The notes under the pieces were generated by a model that saw nothing but the letters and a program-made list of their open reading frames with translations, was not told the origin of the DNA and made no database searches. Of a DNA stretch of 7,014 nt, positions 1-5,661 are shown piece after piece. The stretch is from UBA5738 sp049641805 (GTDB lineage: Bacteria > Patescibacteriota > Minisyncoccia > Minisyncoccales > UBA5738): contig JBARNX010000065.1 of the NCBI GenBank assembly GCA_049641805.1, positions 1 through 7,014 of the forward strand, written 5' to 3'. The translations under genes and the position numbers were made by a program. Within the stretch, counting starts at the first letter, position 1. The number at the start of each line of letters is the position of its first letter.

Positions 1-267
1 ACCACATTGAACAATGTAGCCACGGTCTACGCGGGCAACAATTCGGCCAATTCCAACGCTTCGGTATATGTTTACCGCCGCGGAATTCAAGGCGCCACCA
101 CGATCTCAACCGGTTTTGACGGCAATATGATGATTGGGCTGGGGATTGGATTGTTGGTTGCGCTAATATGCGTAGCTTGGGTTGTTAAAATCCAAATCAT
201 CGATCCCAAGCGCGACCCGCGCCGTATCTTGCGCGACAAAATCTTGGCGATCAGAAAAAACTTGTAG
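1..267 (+). CDS. C-terminal end of a membrane-anchored surface protein (DUF11-like), 5' end outside window
   Basis: Frame 1 is open from the window edge to the TAG at 265-267, giving 88 residues of a longer protein. The first ~25 residues (NNVATVYAGNNSANSNASV) look like the last strands of a DUF11 or similar Ig-like repeat found in bacterial surface proteins. One hydrophobic helix follows, about residues 48-67 (from MMIGLGIG to CVAWVV). The tail is short and basic (KRDPRRILRDKILAIRKNL) and should lie in the cytoplasm. This layout suggests an exported protein anchored by a single C-terminal helix; no LPXTG sorting motif is visible. The helix and tail are seen directly, the DUF11 link is pattern recognition on a short stretch, and the function is unknown. 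Confidence 0.7.
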   Translation, partial: TTLNNVATVYAGNNSANSNASVYVYRRGIQGATTISTGFDGNMMIGLGIGLLVALICVAWVVKIQIIDPKRDPRRILRDKILAIRKNL

Positions 268-276
268 AAAAAGAAA

Positions 277-328
277 TCAAGCCAAAAAACTCCCGCGAAA
301 GGGAGTTTTTTGTCGGCTTGAATTTTTT
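277..328 (+). terminator. Intrinsic terminator after the surface-protein gene
   Basis: The stem AAAAAACTCCC (284-294) pairs perfectly with GGGAGTTTTTT (301-311) around the loop GCGAAA. An outer stem, TCAAGCC (277-283) with GGCTTGA (315-321), extends it past a 3-nt bulge. A T-run follows at 323-328. It starts 9 nt after the stop codon. The A-run on the left arm could also let it work on the minus strand. Confidence 0.9.
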
Positions 329-345
329 CCAAAATACGATAGAAT
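318..345 (+). promoter_or_regulatory. Possible sigma70-type promoter of the tRNA-Val locus
   Basis: TTGAAT (318-323) and TAGAAT (340-345) are 16 bp apart. They match TTGACA at 4 of 6 and TATAAT at 5 of 6 positions. Transcription would start near 352, just before the duplicated tRNA 5' fragment and about 120 nt before the intact tRNA. The -35 box overlaps the foot of the terminator. Assigned by eye only. Confidence 0.4.
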
Positions 346-355
346 CGCTTTATTG

Positions 356-380
356 GGGCAATTAGCTCAGTGGCAGAGCG
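356..380 (+). pseudogene. Duplicated 5' fragment of tRNA-Val
   Basis: These 25 nt are identical to the first 25 nt of the intact tRNA-Val at 473-497 and cover the acceptor 5' strand and the whole D arm. After 380 the match stops. No usable anticodon arm, T arm or matching acceptor 3' strand follows until the second copy. A stem with one mismatch can be drawn at 381-385/393-397, but its 7-nt loop lacks the conserved T33. This is therefore a tRNA fragment, not a second tRNA. Confidence 0.8.
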
Positions 381-472
381 CGACCGAGGCTTGGCCGAGA
401 AAGTCCCGAGGAGAGCACGACGAGGGATGGAGTTTATCCTGAGGAGGGATTGACATCAATGGTAAAAATTTT
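381..472 (+). repeat. 92-bp repeat-like insert between the two tRNA-Val 5' copies
   Basis: GC-rich at its left (381-448) and AT-rich at its right (449-472). It holds two related units, CCCGAGGAG (404-412) and CCTGAGGAG (438-446). Each is flanked by short complementary ends, TCCC with GGGA and ATCC with GGAT, so each can form a small hairpin. The style (GAGGAG...GACGAGGGA) resembles short dispersed repeats seen in CPR genomes; this is from memory and was not searched. No ORF of note lies here. A TTGACA occurs at 450-455, but no -10 box sits at a proper distance from it. Confidence 0.5.
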
Positions 473-544
473 GGGCAATTAGCTCAGTGGCAGAGCGTTC
501 CGTTCACATCGGAAAGGCCACAGGTTCAAATCCTGTATTGCCCA
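473..544 (+). tRNA. tRNA-Val (anticodon CAC)
   Basis: A full cloverleaf of 72 nt can be drawn. The acceptor stem is GGGCAAT (473-479) with ATTGCCC (537-543). The D arm is GCTC/GAGC (482-485/493-496) with a short 7-nt loop. The anticodon stem is TTCCG/CGGAA (498-502/510-514) with loop TTCACAT, so the anticodon at 505-507 is CAC, which reads the valine codon GUG. The variable region is AGGCC. The T arm is ACAGG-TTCAAAT-CCTGT (520-536). The discriminator base is A544 and CCA is not encoded, so it must be added by the CCA-adding enzyme. It lies downstream of a partial copy of itself, so the primary transcript may carry a long leader that RNase P removes. Confidence 0.95.
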
Positions 545-549
545 CATTT

Positions 550-672
550 AAAAATTAAAAATGTAAAAATCAAAATTTAAAATTGAGGTAAAATTCCTGC
601 CGGAATTTTGATTTAATAATTTTTAATTTTAAATTGTCATTTTGATTTTTGATTTTTACATTTTTAATTTTT
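550..672. repeat. Nested AT-rich inverted repeat with 26-bp perfect arms
   Basis: The left arm 550-575 (beginning AAAAATTAAAAATG) is the exact reverse complement of the right arm 647-672. A second pair lies inside it: AATTTAAAATT (574-584) with AATTTTAAATT (625-635). At the centre is a perfect 8-bp hairpin, AAAATTCC-TGCC-GGAATTTT (590-609). The structure begins 5 nt after the tRNA and ends directly before the ATG of the next gene. It may help end the tRNA transcript, or it may be a MITE-like palindromic repeat. No coding potential was seen. Part of the complementarity could reflect the low complexity of the DNA, but a 26-bp exact match is well beyond that. Confidence 0.85.
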
Positions 673-1101
673 ATGTTTGATTCCAACAAAACCACAAAAC
701 TGCTTTTTGCCTGCCTTGATTGGCGTTTGCATCCGGCGATTGAAAATTATTTCGCGCGAGAAAATGTCGCCTGCGATATGTGCATCACCGCCGGATCCAT
801 AAAAGATTTAATCAATCCCGAAACGCAAAATTTTTTTATCAAGCAAATTGAAACTTCAAAAAATTTGCATCATTGTCAAGAAGCGATTTTGACCATGCAT
901 ATGGATTGCGGCGCCTATGGCGGATCGGCGGCATTCGCCGGACTCGAAGAAGAAATTGCTTGCTACACGGAAGAACTGCGCCGCGCCAAAGAGATTATCG
1001 GCGGGCGTTTTTCCGGGTTGGCGGTCAAAACATGGTTAATCGGGCTTGATGAAAAAAATGGCGAATGGGAAATATCGCCCAAAGAAATAGATATTGATTA
1101 G
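673..1101 (+). CDS. Small beta-carbonic-anhydrase-like zinc protein
   Basis: A 142-residue soluble protein. It has the beta-carbonic anhydrase signature: CxDxR at residues 14-18 (CLDWR), then AGS at 40-42, then HxxC at 76-79 (HMDC) followed by GAYGG. Cys14, His76 and Cys79 would bind zinc, and Asp16-Arg18 would form the usual dyad. True beta-CAs are longer (about 180-220 residues), so this is a minimal form or a divergent relative, as seen in CPR genomes. Hydration of CO2 to bicarbonate in the cytoplasm is the likely but unproven activity. The ATG at 673 was chosen because it directly follows the inverted repeat; an upstream TTG at 649 would put eight residues inside the repeat arm. No Shine-Dalgarno site is visible. 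The next gene starts 58 nt downstream on the same strand. Confidence 0.7.
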   Translation: MFDSNKTTKLLFACLDWRLHPAIENYFARENVACDMCITAGSIKDLINPETQNFFIKQIETSKNLHHCQEAILTMHMDCGAYGGSAAFAGLEEEIACYTEELRRAKEIIGGRFSGLAVKTWLIGLDEKNGEWEISPKEIDID

Positions 1102-1159
1102 AAGAGTCCAATCCTTTTTGAAATTATGTTGTTTGGATTACGCCAAGTTTGATTTTAAT

Positions 1160-2290
1160 ATGCCGAAATTCGAGAACATTAAAACATTTCTTTACTCTTG
1201 GGGAGTGCTCACCAACACGATCATCGGCATCGGTATTTTTGCGTTGCCCTACGCGGCGCTGAAAGTCGGTTTGCCGCTGGTCTTGCTTTATTTGGTGGTT
1301 TTGGGATTCGTGGTGTCAATGATTCATTGGATGTTCGGCGAATTGGCGCTGAAAACTCCCGATTACAAGCGATTGGTGGGTTTTGCCGGAATTCATTTGG
1401 GAAAATGGGCGCAAATCGTGGCGGTGGGCGTTACTATTTTCGGTTTTTTCGGCTCTCTTTTGGCATATATCATTATCGGCGGCCAATTCCTTTACGAATT
1501 TTGTTCGCCGTTCGCGGGAGGGTCGGAAATTTTCTATGCCGTTGCCTATTTTGCCGCGGGCGCGCTTTTCGTTTATTTGGGAATAGATTTCATTTCCCGG
1601 TTTGAATTTTGGGGTATGGCGATTTTTTTCGCGATTTTGGCGATTCTGGGATTTGGCGGCGCGCCGCTGATTACAATGGAAAACTTATTCGCGCGAACCG
1701 GCACGATACACGACATTTTTTTTCCGTACGGACCGATTTTATTCTCGTTTTGGGCATCCTCGTCGATTCCGGAAATCGAGGAAATGCTGGGACGCCGCGG
1801 CAATAAAAAAATGCTGGGGAAAGTGATTGCCGCTTCGGGAATCACCGCGTTTTTAACTTACGCACTGTTTATATTATTGGTTGTCGGGATCAGCGGAGCC
1901 CATACCGCCGAATCCGCGCTGGCGGGATTGCGCCAAGCGCTGGGAAATAATGTCGCGTCAATGTTGTTCTTTTTCGGATTTATCACCACCTTCACTTCGT
2001 TTGTACTCACCGGTTTGGCATTGAAAAAGATTTTCGCCTATGACCTGAAAATAAACAAAACTTTGTCGTGGGCGATTGTTTCAATTATTCCGATGTGGCT
2101 TTTTCTAAGCGGTTTGCGCGACTTTATGATGATTTTTTCTTTAATCGGCGGGGTATTTTTGGCGATTGACGGAATTTTAATAATTTTAATGTATCAAAAA
2201 ATCCATCCCGACAGAAAAGTGCTTGTATGGCCTTTGCTTTTAATTCTCATTGGCGGTATAATTTATGAATTATCGTATTATACAAAATGA
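1160..2290 (+). CDS. Amino acid permease, APC superfamily (Trp/Tyr permease or AAAP type), 11 TM
   Basis: A 376-residue membrane protein with 11 likely helices: about residues 13-34, 38-59, 83-111, 123-141, 148-171, 186-206, 221-243, 263-286, 300-318, 320-343 and 353-374. Helix 1 carries NTIIGIGIFALPYA, the broken-helix substrate and ion site typical of aromatic amino acid (Trp_Tyr_perm) and AAAP transporters. Helix 6 contains FWASSSIPEIEE, the second unwound segment expected of the LeuT-type fold. It probably moves an amino acid with H+ or Na+ across the cytoplasmic membrane; the substrate cannot be told from sequence. The ATG at 1160 was preferred. The frame is open up to a TTG at 1094 that overlaps the previous gene, but the 22 extra residues do not fit the family's N-terminus. 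No good ribosome site is seen. Uptake fits an organism with poor biosynthesis. Confidence 0.8.
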   Translation: MPKFENIKTFLYSWGVLTNTIIGIGIFALPYAALKVGLPLVLLYLVVLGFVVSMIHWMFGELALKTPDYKRLVGFAGIHLGKWAQIVAVGVTIFGFFGSLLAYIIIGGQFLYEFCSPFAGGSEIFYAVAYFAAGALFVYLGIDFISRFEFWGMAIFFAILAILGFGGAPLITMENLFARTGTIHDIFFPYGPILFSFWASSSIPEIEEMLGRRGNKKMLGKVIAASGITAFLTYALFILLVVGISGAHTAESALAGLRQALGNNVASMLFFFGFITTFTSFVLTGLALKKIFAYDLKINKTLSWAIVSIIPMWLFLSGLRDFMMIFSLIGGVFLAIDGILIILMYQKIHPDRKVLVWPLLLILIGGIIYELSYYTK

Positions 2291-2291
2291 A

Positions 2292-2385
2292 AGCGTTGAA
2301 TATTGGATAATCGATTGGCAAATTTTTTTAAAATTTAAGCTTAATAGCTTCTTAAAACAATAAAGAATAGTAATCATTCAACGCT
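2292..2385. repeat. Intergenic inverted repeat, 10-bp arms
   Basis: AGCGTTGAAT (2292-2301) is the exact reverse complement of ATTCAACGCT (2376-2385), with 74 nt of AT-rich DNA between. A small inner hairpin, AAGCT-TAAT-AGCTT, lies at 2337-2350. The left arm starts 2 nt after the permease stop, and the right arm ends 16 nt before the exchanger start. It may be a terminator-like fold, an operator pair or the ends of a small element. No T-run follows the right arm, so an intrinsic terminator is unlikely. Confidence 0.5.
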
Positions 2386-2401
2386 CTAAAAGCAGGAATA
2401 A

Positions 2402-3358
2402 ATGTTTTTTTATTTTTTTATTTTTTTATTTTGTTGCGGCGCGCTCTATTTCGCCGGCAATTGGGTGGTGTCGGGAATGGCCCGGTTGGCCAAATTTTTT
2501 GGATTAAAAGAGTTCGTGGTGGCGTTTTTTATTATGGCGCTGGCCGCGACTTTGCCCAATTTGTTTTTGGCGATTATGTCGGTGATTAACGATATCCCCG
2601 AGCTTTCGCTGGGCGATATTTTGGGTGGCAATGTCGTGGATATGACTCTGGCAATCGCCTTGGCCACATTTTTTTCAAAAAATGGAATTGATACCAAGGG
2701 CGGCACCATTCAAACCAGTTTGATATTCACATTCGCGGCCGCGATTTTGCCGCTGGCGCTTTTGCTGGATAATAATTTGTCGCGCATTGACGGAGCATTG
2801 CTTTTGGCCCTGTTTTTTGCTTATGTTTATTGGTTGCTTTCAAAAAAAGAACGGTTCAAAGAAATCTATAGCGGCCATCAGGTTTCCGCTGACAAGAAAT
2901 TCAAAGATTTCCGGCGGGATATCGTCAAAGTCGGCGCCGGAATCGTTGGATTGGTAATAATCGCCCAAACTCTTATTTTTTCGGCTCAATCGTTTTCCGA
3001 CCAAATGGGAATTTCTTTGCCGGTGATCGGCATCTTGATCATCGGTTTGGGAAATTGTTTCCCGGAAATTTATTTTGGCATTGCCGCCGCCAGAAACGGG
3101 AAAACAAAGATGATTATGGGCGACTTGATGGGTGCGATCGTCATTTCCGGCACTTTCGTTCTGGGATTGGTGGCAATGCTTTCGCCGATAGAGATCGGAC
3201 ATCTGGCAAAGTTTGCCGCGGCGCGCTATTTTTTATTTGCTTCGGCGCTATTTTTTTACATTTGCGCCCGGTCCAAGCAAAAAATCACCAAAAAAGAGGC
3301 TTTGATGCTTTTGGCGGTTTATATCGCGTTTTTGATTACCGAAATCTTTGCCAAATAA
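2402..3358 (+). CDS. CaCA-family cation exchanger (sodium/calcium exchanger-like), 318 aa
   Basis: A membrane protein with about ten helices in two halves joined by a charged loop (residues 147-173, from SKKERFKEI to DFRRD). Each half holds an alpha repeat of the Na_Ca_ex family. Alpha-1 (about 38-92) contains ALAATLPNL followed by LGDILGGNVVD. Alpha-2 (about 205-255) contains GLGNCFPEIYFG followed by MGDLMGAIVIS. The length matches prokaryotic YrbG/NCX_Mj proteins. In the family both repeats carry a GTSxPE motif whose Glu binds Ca2+. Here alpha-2 keeps Glu222, but alpha-1 has Asn53 at that place, so the ion or coupling may differ. AGGA at 2394-2397, 4 nt before the ATG, is a weak ribosome site. 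The stop lies one base from the end of uvrB on the other strand. Confidence 0.8.
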   Translation: MFFYFFIFLFCCGALYFAGNWVVSGMARLAKFFGLKEFVVAFFIMALAATLPNLFLAIMSVINDIPELSLGDILGGNVVDMTLAIALATFFSKNGIDTKGGTIQTSLIFTFAAAILPLALLLDNNLSRIDGALLLALFFAYVYWLLSKKERFKEIYSGHQVSADKKFKDFRRDIVKVGAGIVGLVIIAQTLIFSAQSFSDQMGISLPVIGILIIGLGNCFPEIYFGIAAARNGKTKMIMGDLMGAIVISGTFVLGLVAMLSPIEIGHLAKFAAARYFLFASALFFYICARSKQKITKKEALMLLAVYIAFLITEIFAK

Positions 3359-3359
3359 T

Positions 3360-5342
3360 TTACAATCCATCTTTTGTTTTTAGTTTGATTTCCTGAATTT
3401 GCGCGCGGATTTTTGCGGCTTTTTCAAATTGTAAATTGCGGCGCGCCAGATCCAGTTTGGCGCCCAGCTCTTTTTGATATTCCCTGATAAACTCGTCGTC
3501 GGGCAATCTCTCTTCCTTTTTGTCGCGCGCCGACAAGGTTTCTTTGATCTCTTTATAAATCACTTCCGGCGAAATGCCGTGTTTTTTATTATATGCTTCT
3601 TGAACCTTGCGCCGGCGGTTGGTTTCGCTGATAGCGCGGCGCATTGAGCCGGTGGTGCTGTCGGCATACATAATCACCAACCCTTGCGGATGGCGGCTGG
3701 CGCGCCCCATAATCTGCACCAGCGAAGTTTGATCGCGCAAAAAACCTTCTTTGTCGGCGTCAAAAATTATGATCAAAGAAACTTCCGGTAGATCAAGGCC
3801 TTCGCGCAAAAGGTTGATTCCCACCAAAACATCAAATTTTCCTTTGCGCAAATCCGCCAGAATTTTTGGCCGGGCCAAAGTTTTGATTTCCGAATGCAGA
3901 TATTCGGCTTTAATTTTTCCTTTGCCGGCCCCAGCTTTATTTGAAGGCGGGTTTTTCAGATGATCCGCCAGCGCTTCGGCCAGTTTTTTGGTGATGGTGA
4001 GGCACAATGTGCGTTGGCCAACCTCCTTGCGCTTTTCAATTTCTTTGATTGCGTCGGCGATTTGATTTTCCGTGGGGCGGATGCTGATCTCGGGGTCTAG
4101 CAGGTAGGTGGGGCGCACGATTTGTTCGGCAATTTGCGCGGAAACTTTCTTTTCATAATCGCCGGGCGTGGCCGAAACGAACAAAACTTGATTGATTTTT
4201 TTTAGGAACTCGTTATATTTCAGCGGCCGGTTGTCAATCGCCGACGGCAGGCGGAAACCATAGTTGATCAGCGGCTGTTTGCGGGCGAAATCGCCGGCCT
4301 GCATGCCGTGAATTTGCGGCACGGCAATGTGCGATTCGTCAATCATCACCAAGTAATCCCGGGGGAAATAATCCAGCAGGGTATAGGGCGCCGAATCGGG
4401 TTTTCTGAAATCCAAATGCCGCGAATAGTTTTCAATGCCGCGGCAGCTGCCGGTTTCGCGGATCAGCGAAATGTCATATTCGGTGCGCCGGCGGATCCGT
4501 TCGGCTTCCATCAATTTTTCCCGTTTTTTGAAAAATTCCGCTTGTTCCTCCATTTCGGCGCGGATATTTTTGATGGAAATTTCGATTTTCTCCTGGTCGG
4601 CCATCCAGAATTTTGCCGGCCAAAAATCGACTTCGCCGGCGGGTTCAAATTTGCCGAACGGCGCGGGGCTTTGGGCGATGCTTTTAATCGCGCCGCCGGC
4701 AATTTCAACGCGGCAAACGGTTTGCGCGCCGGCCAGCCATACATCAACGAAATTCATCCGCTTGCGGAAGCGCCCGGGCGCCAGTTCGTAATCGTTTCTT
4801 TCATATTGCAAATCCAGCAGGCGGCCGAAAAATTGTTCAAAGGTTGCCGGATCGCCGGGCTTGGCGATGAACCGCTCGCGCAAGTAGGTTTGCGGCGATC
4901 CCAAATTGTAAATGCAGGAAACCGACGCCACCACGATCGCGTCGCGCCGGCTCAGCACCATCTGCACCGCTTCATGGCGCAGGCGGTCAATCTCTTCGTT
5001 GATCTTGGAGTCTTTTTCAATGTAAGTGTCGGTGGCGGGAATATAGGCTTCGGGCTGGTAATAATCATAATACGAGACAAAATAGCCCACCGCGTTGTTG
5101 GGAAAAAATCCTTTGAACTCTTCGTATAATTGCGCCGCCAATGTCTTGTTGGGCGAGATTATCAAGGCCGGCCGGCCGGTTCTTTCAATCACCTTGGCCA
5201 TGGTGTAGGTTTTGCCCGACCCGGTCACGCCCAAAAGCGTCTGGAATTGATTTCCGGCGCCAATCCCCGCGGCCAGCTTGTCAATCGCCTGCCCCTGGTC
5301 TCCCCGCGGCTCAAATTGTGATATGATTTTCAGTTTCTGCAT
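3360..5342 (-). CDS. uvrB: Excinuclease ABC subunit UvrB
   Basis: The 660-residue helicase-like damage-verifying subunit of nucleotide excision repair (about 670 in E. coli). It takes damaged DNA from UvrA and recruits UvrC. Walker A GVTGSGKT is at 38-45. The beta-hairpin that slips between the strands is at about 91-111 (YYDYYQPEAYIPATDTYIEK). The Walker B/DEAD-type motif IDESH is at 334-338. Motif V LREGLDLPE is at 512-520 and motif VI QIMGRASR at 543-550. A C-terminal UVR motif at about 624-654 (ARRNLQFEKAAKIRAQI) normally contacts UvrC or the UvrB hairpin domain. A short extra loop rich in Lys and Gly (KNPPSNKAGAGKGK, 463-476) lies before the conserved YLHSEIKTL. The start ATG gives the family N-terminus (FEPRGDQGQAI). 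No clear ribosome site is seen, and a large hairpin sits 7 nt upstream. Confidence 0.98.
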   Translation of the reverse strand: MQKLKIISQFEPRGDQGQAIDKLAAGIGAGNQFQTLLGVTGSGKTYTMAKVIERTGRPALIISPNKTLAAQLYEEFKGFFPNNAVGYFVSYYDYYQPEAYIPATDTYIEKDSKINEEIDRLRHEAVQMVLSRRDAIVVASVSCIYNLGSPQTYLRERFIAKPGDPATFEQFFGRLLDLQYERNDYELAPGRFRKRMNFVDVWLAGAQTVCRVEIAGGAIKSIAQSPAPFGKFEPAGEVDFWPAKFWMADQEKIEISIKNIRAEMEEQAEFFKKREKLMEAERIRRRTEYDISLIRETGSCRGIENYSRHLDFRKPDSAPYTLLDYFPRDYLVMIDESHIAVPQIHGMQAGDFARKQPLINYGFRLPSAIDNRPLKYNEFLKKINQVLFVSATPGDYEKKVSAQIAEQIVRPTYLLDPEISIRPTENQIADAIKEIEKRKEVGQRTLCLTITKKLAEALADHLKNPPSNKAGAGKGKIKAEYLHSEIKTLARPKILADLRKGKFDVLVGINLLREGLDLPEVSLIIIFDADKEGFLRDQTSLVQIMGRASRHPQGLVIMYADSTTGSMRRAISETNRRRKVQEAYNKKHGISPEVIYKEIKETLSARDKKEERLPDDEFIREYQKELGAKLDLARRNLQFEKAAKIRAQIQEIKLKTKDGL

Positions 5343-5349
5343 TGTATTC

Positions 5350-5387
5350 AGGGTCTATTCCTTGTGTAATCGCAAGGGTTAGACCCT
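5350..5387. repeat. 17-pair hairpin directly upstream of uvrB
   Basis: AGGGTCTA (5350-5357) pairs with TAGACCCT (5380-5387). After one T-T mismatch the stem goes on (5359-5366 with 5371-5378, two G-T wobbles on this strand) and closes on the loop TAAT (5367-5370). On the uvrB strand it ends 7 nt before the start codon, so if transcribed it would sit where a ribosome site is expected. No T-run follows, so it does not look like a terminator. It could be a REP-like dispersed palindrome or a translational control element. Confidence 0.8.
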
Positions 5388-5414
5388 AACAATAGAATTC
5401 ATCTTGTCCTATCC

Positions 5415-5442
5415 TTGACATTTTATTTTTTTTTGTTAAATT
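5415..5442 (+). promoter_or_regulatory. Possible promoter of the small ORF at 5460
   Basis: A perfect TTGACA (5415-5420) is followed after 16 bp by TAAATT (5437-5442, 4 of 6 to TATAAT), with a T-rich spacer. Transcription would start around 5449, leaving a leader of only about 10 nt before the ATG. That agrees with the absence of a Shine-Dalgarno site. Judged by eye. Confidence 0.4.
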
Positions 5443-5459
5443 TGGGCTAGTGGTTTTAA

Positions 5460-5657
5460 ATGGAAATTATAATAAAGAAAGTGGGAAAAATCCTGATCAT
5501 TGATCTGGGTGATAAAAAGGAAATGCAATTTAGAAATAATATCAAATGGAAAGCTATAAAAGGGGATCGTATAAATATACAATCTCAAAGCACTTGGATA
5601 ATAAAATCGATTGATATGAATTCAAACGGGTTTGAACTTCGTATCGTCGGCAAGTAG
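5460..5657 (+). CDS. Hypothetical 65-residue protein between uvrC and uvrB
   Basis: I do not recognise this protein. It starts MEIIIKKVGKILIIDLGDKK, has no membrane helix or signal peptide, and alternates hydrophobic and charged residues as a small beta-rich protein would. It is Lys- and Ile-rich and uses many ATA codons. It is visibly more AT-rich than uvrB, uvrC and the transporters, which hints at separate origin. A TTGACA promoter-like site lies just upstream. It runs opposite to uvrC and uvrB and stops 4 nt from the end of uvrC. The clean start after a promoter and the neat spacing favour a real gene, but at this length chance cannot be excluded. Confidence 0.5.
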   Translation: MEIIIKKVGKILIIDLGDKKEMQFRNNIKWKAIKGDRINIQSQSTWIIKSIDMNSNGFELRIVGK

Positions 5658-5661
5658 CTTT

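Noticed and set aside
356..440. A first complete tRNA gene, or a tRNA with an intron
   Set aside because: No T arm or acceptor 3' strand is present before 537. The second copy is a complete tRNA by itself, so no intron needs to be invoked.
182..442. Plus-strand ORF running through the terminator and tRNA fragment
   Set aside because: It crosses a strong terminator and tRNA-derived DNA and overlaps the surface-protein gene in another frame.
649..672. Upstream TTG start for the carbonic-anhydrase-like gene
   Set aside because: It would place the first eight residues inside the right arm of the inverted repeat; the ATG at 673 is cleaner and starts the conserved part.
1198..1605. Plus-strand ORF of 135 residues overlapping the permease
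   Set aside because: It is a frame-shifted shadow of the permease, rich in Arg and Phe, with no helices or motif.
4308..5129. Plus-strand ORF of 273 residues
   Set aside because: It lies wholly antisense to uvrB, whose motifs are unmistakable. Its composition is that of a mirrored GC-biased gene and it shows no known motif.
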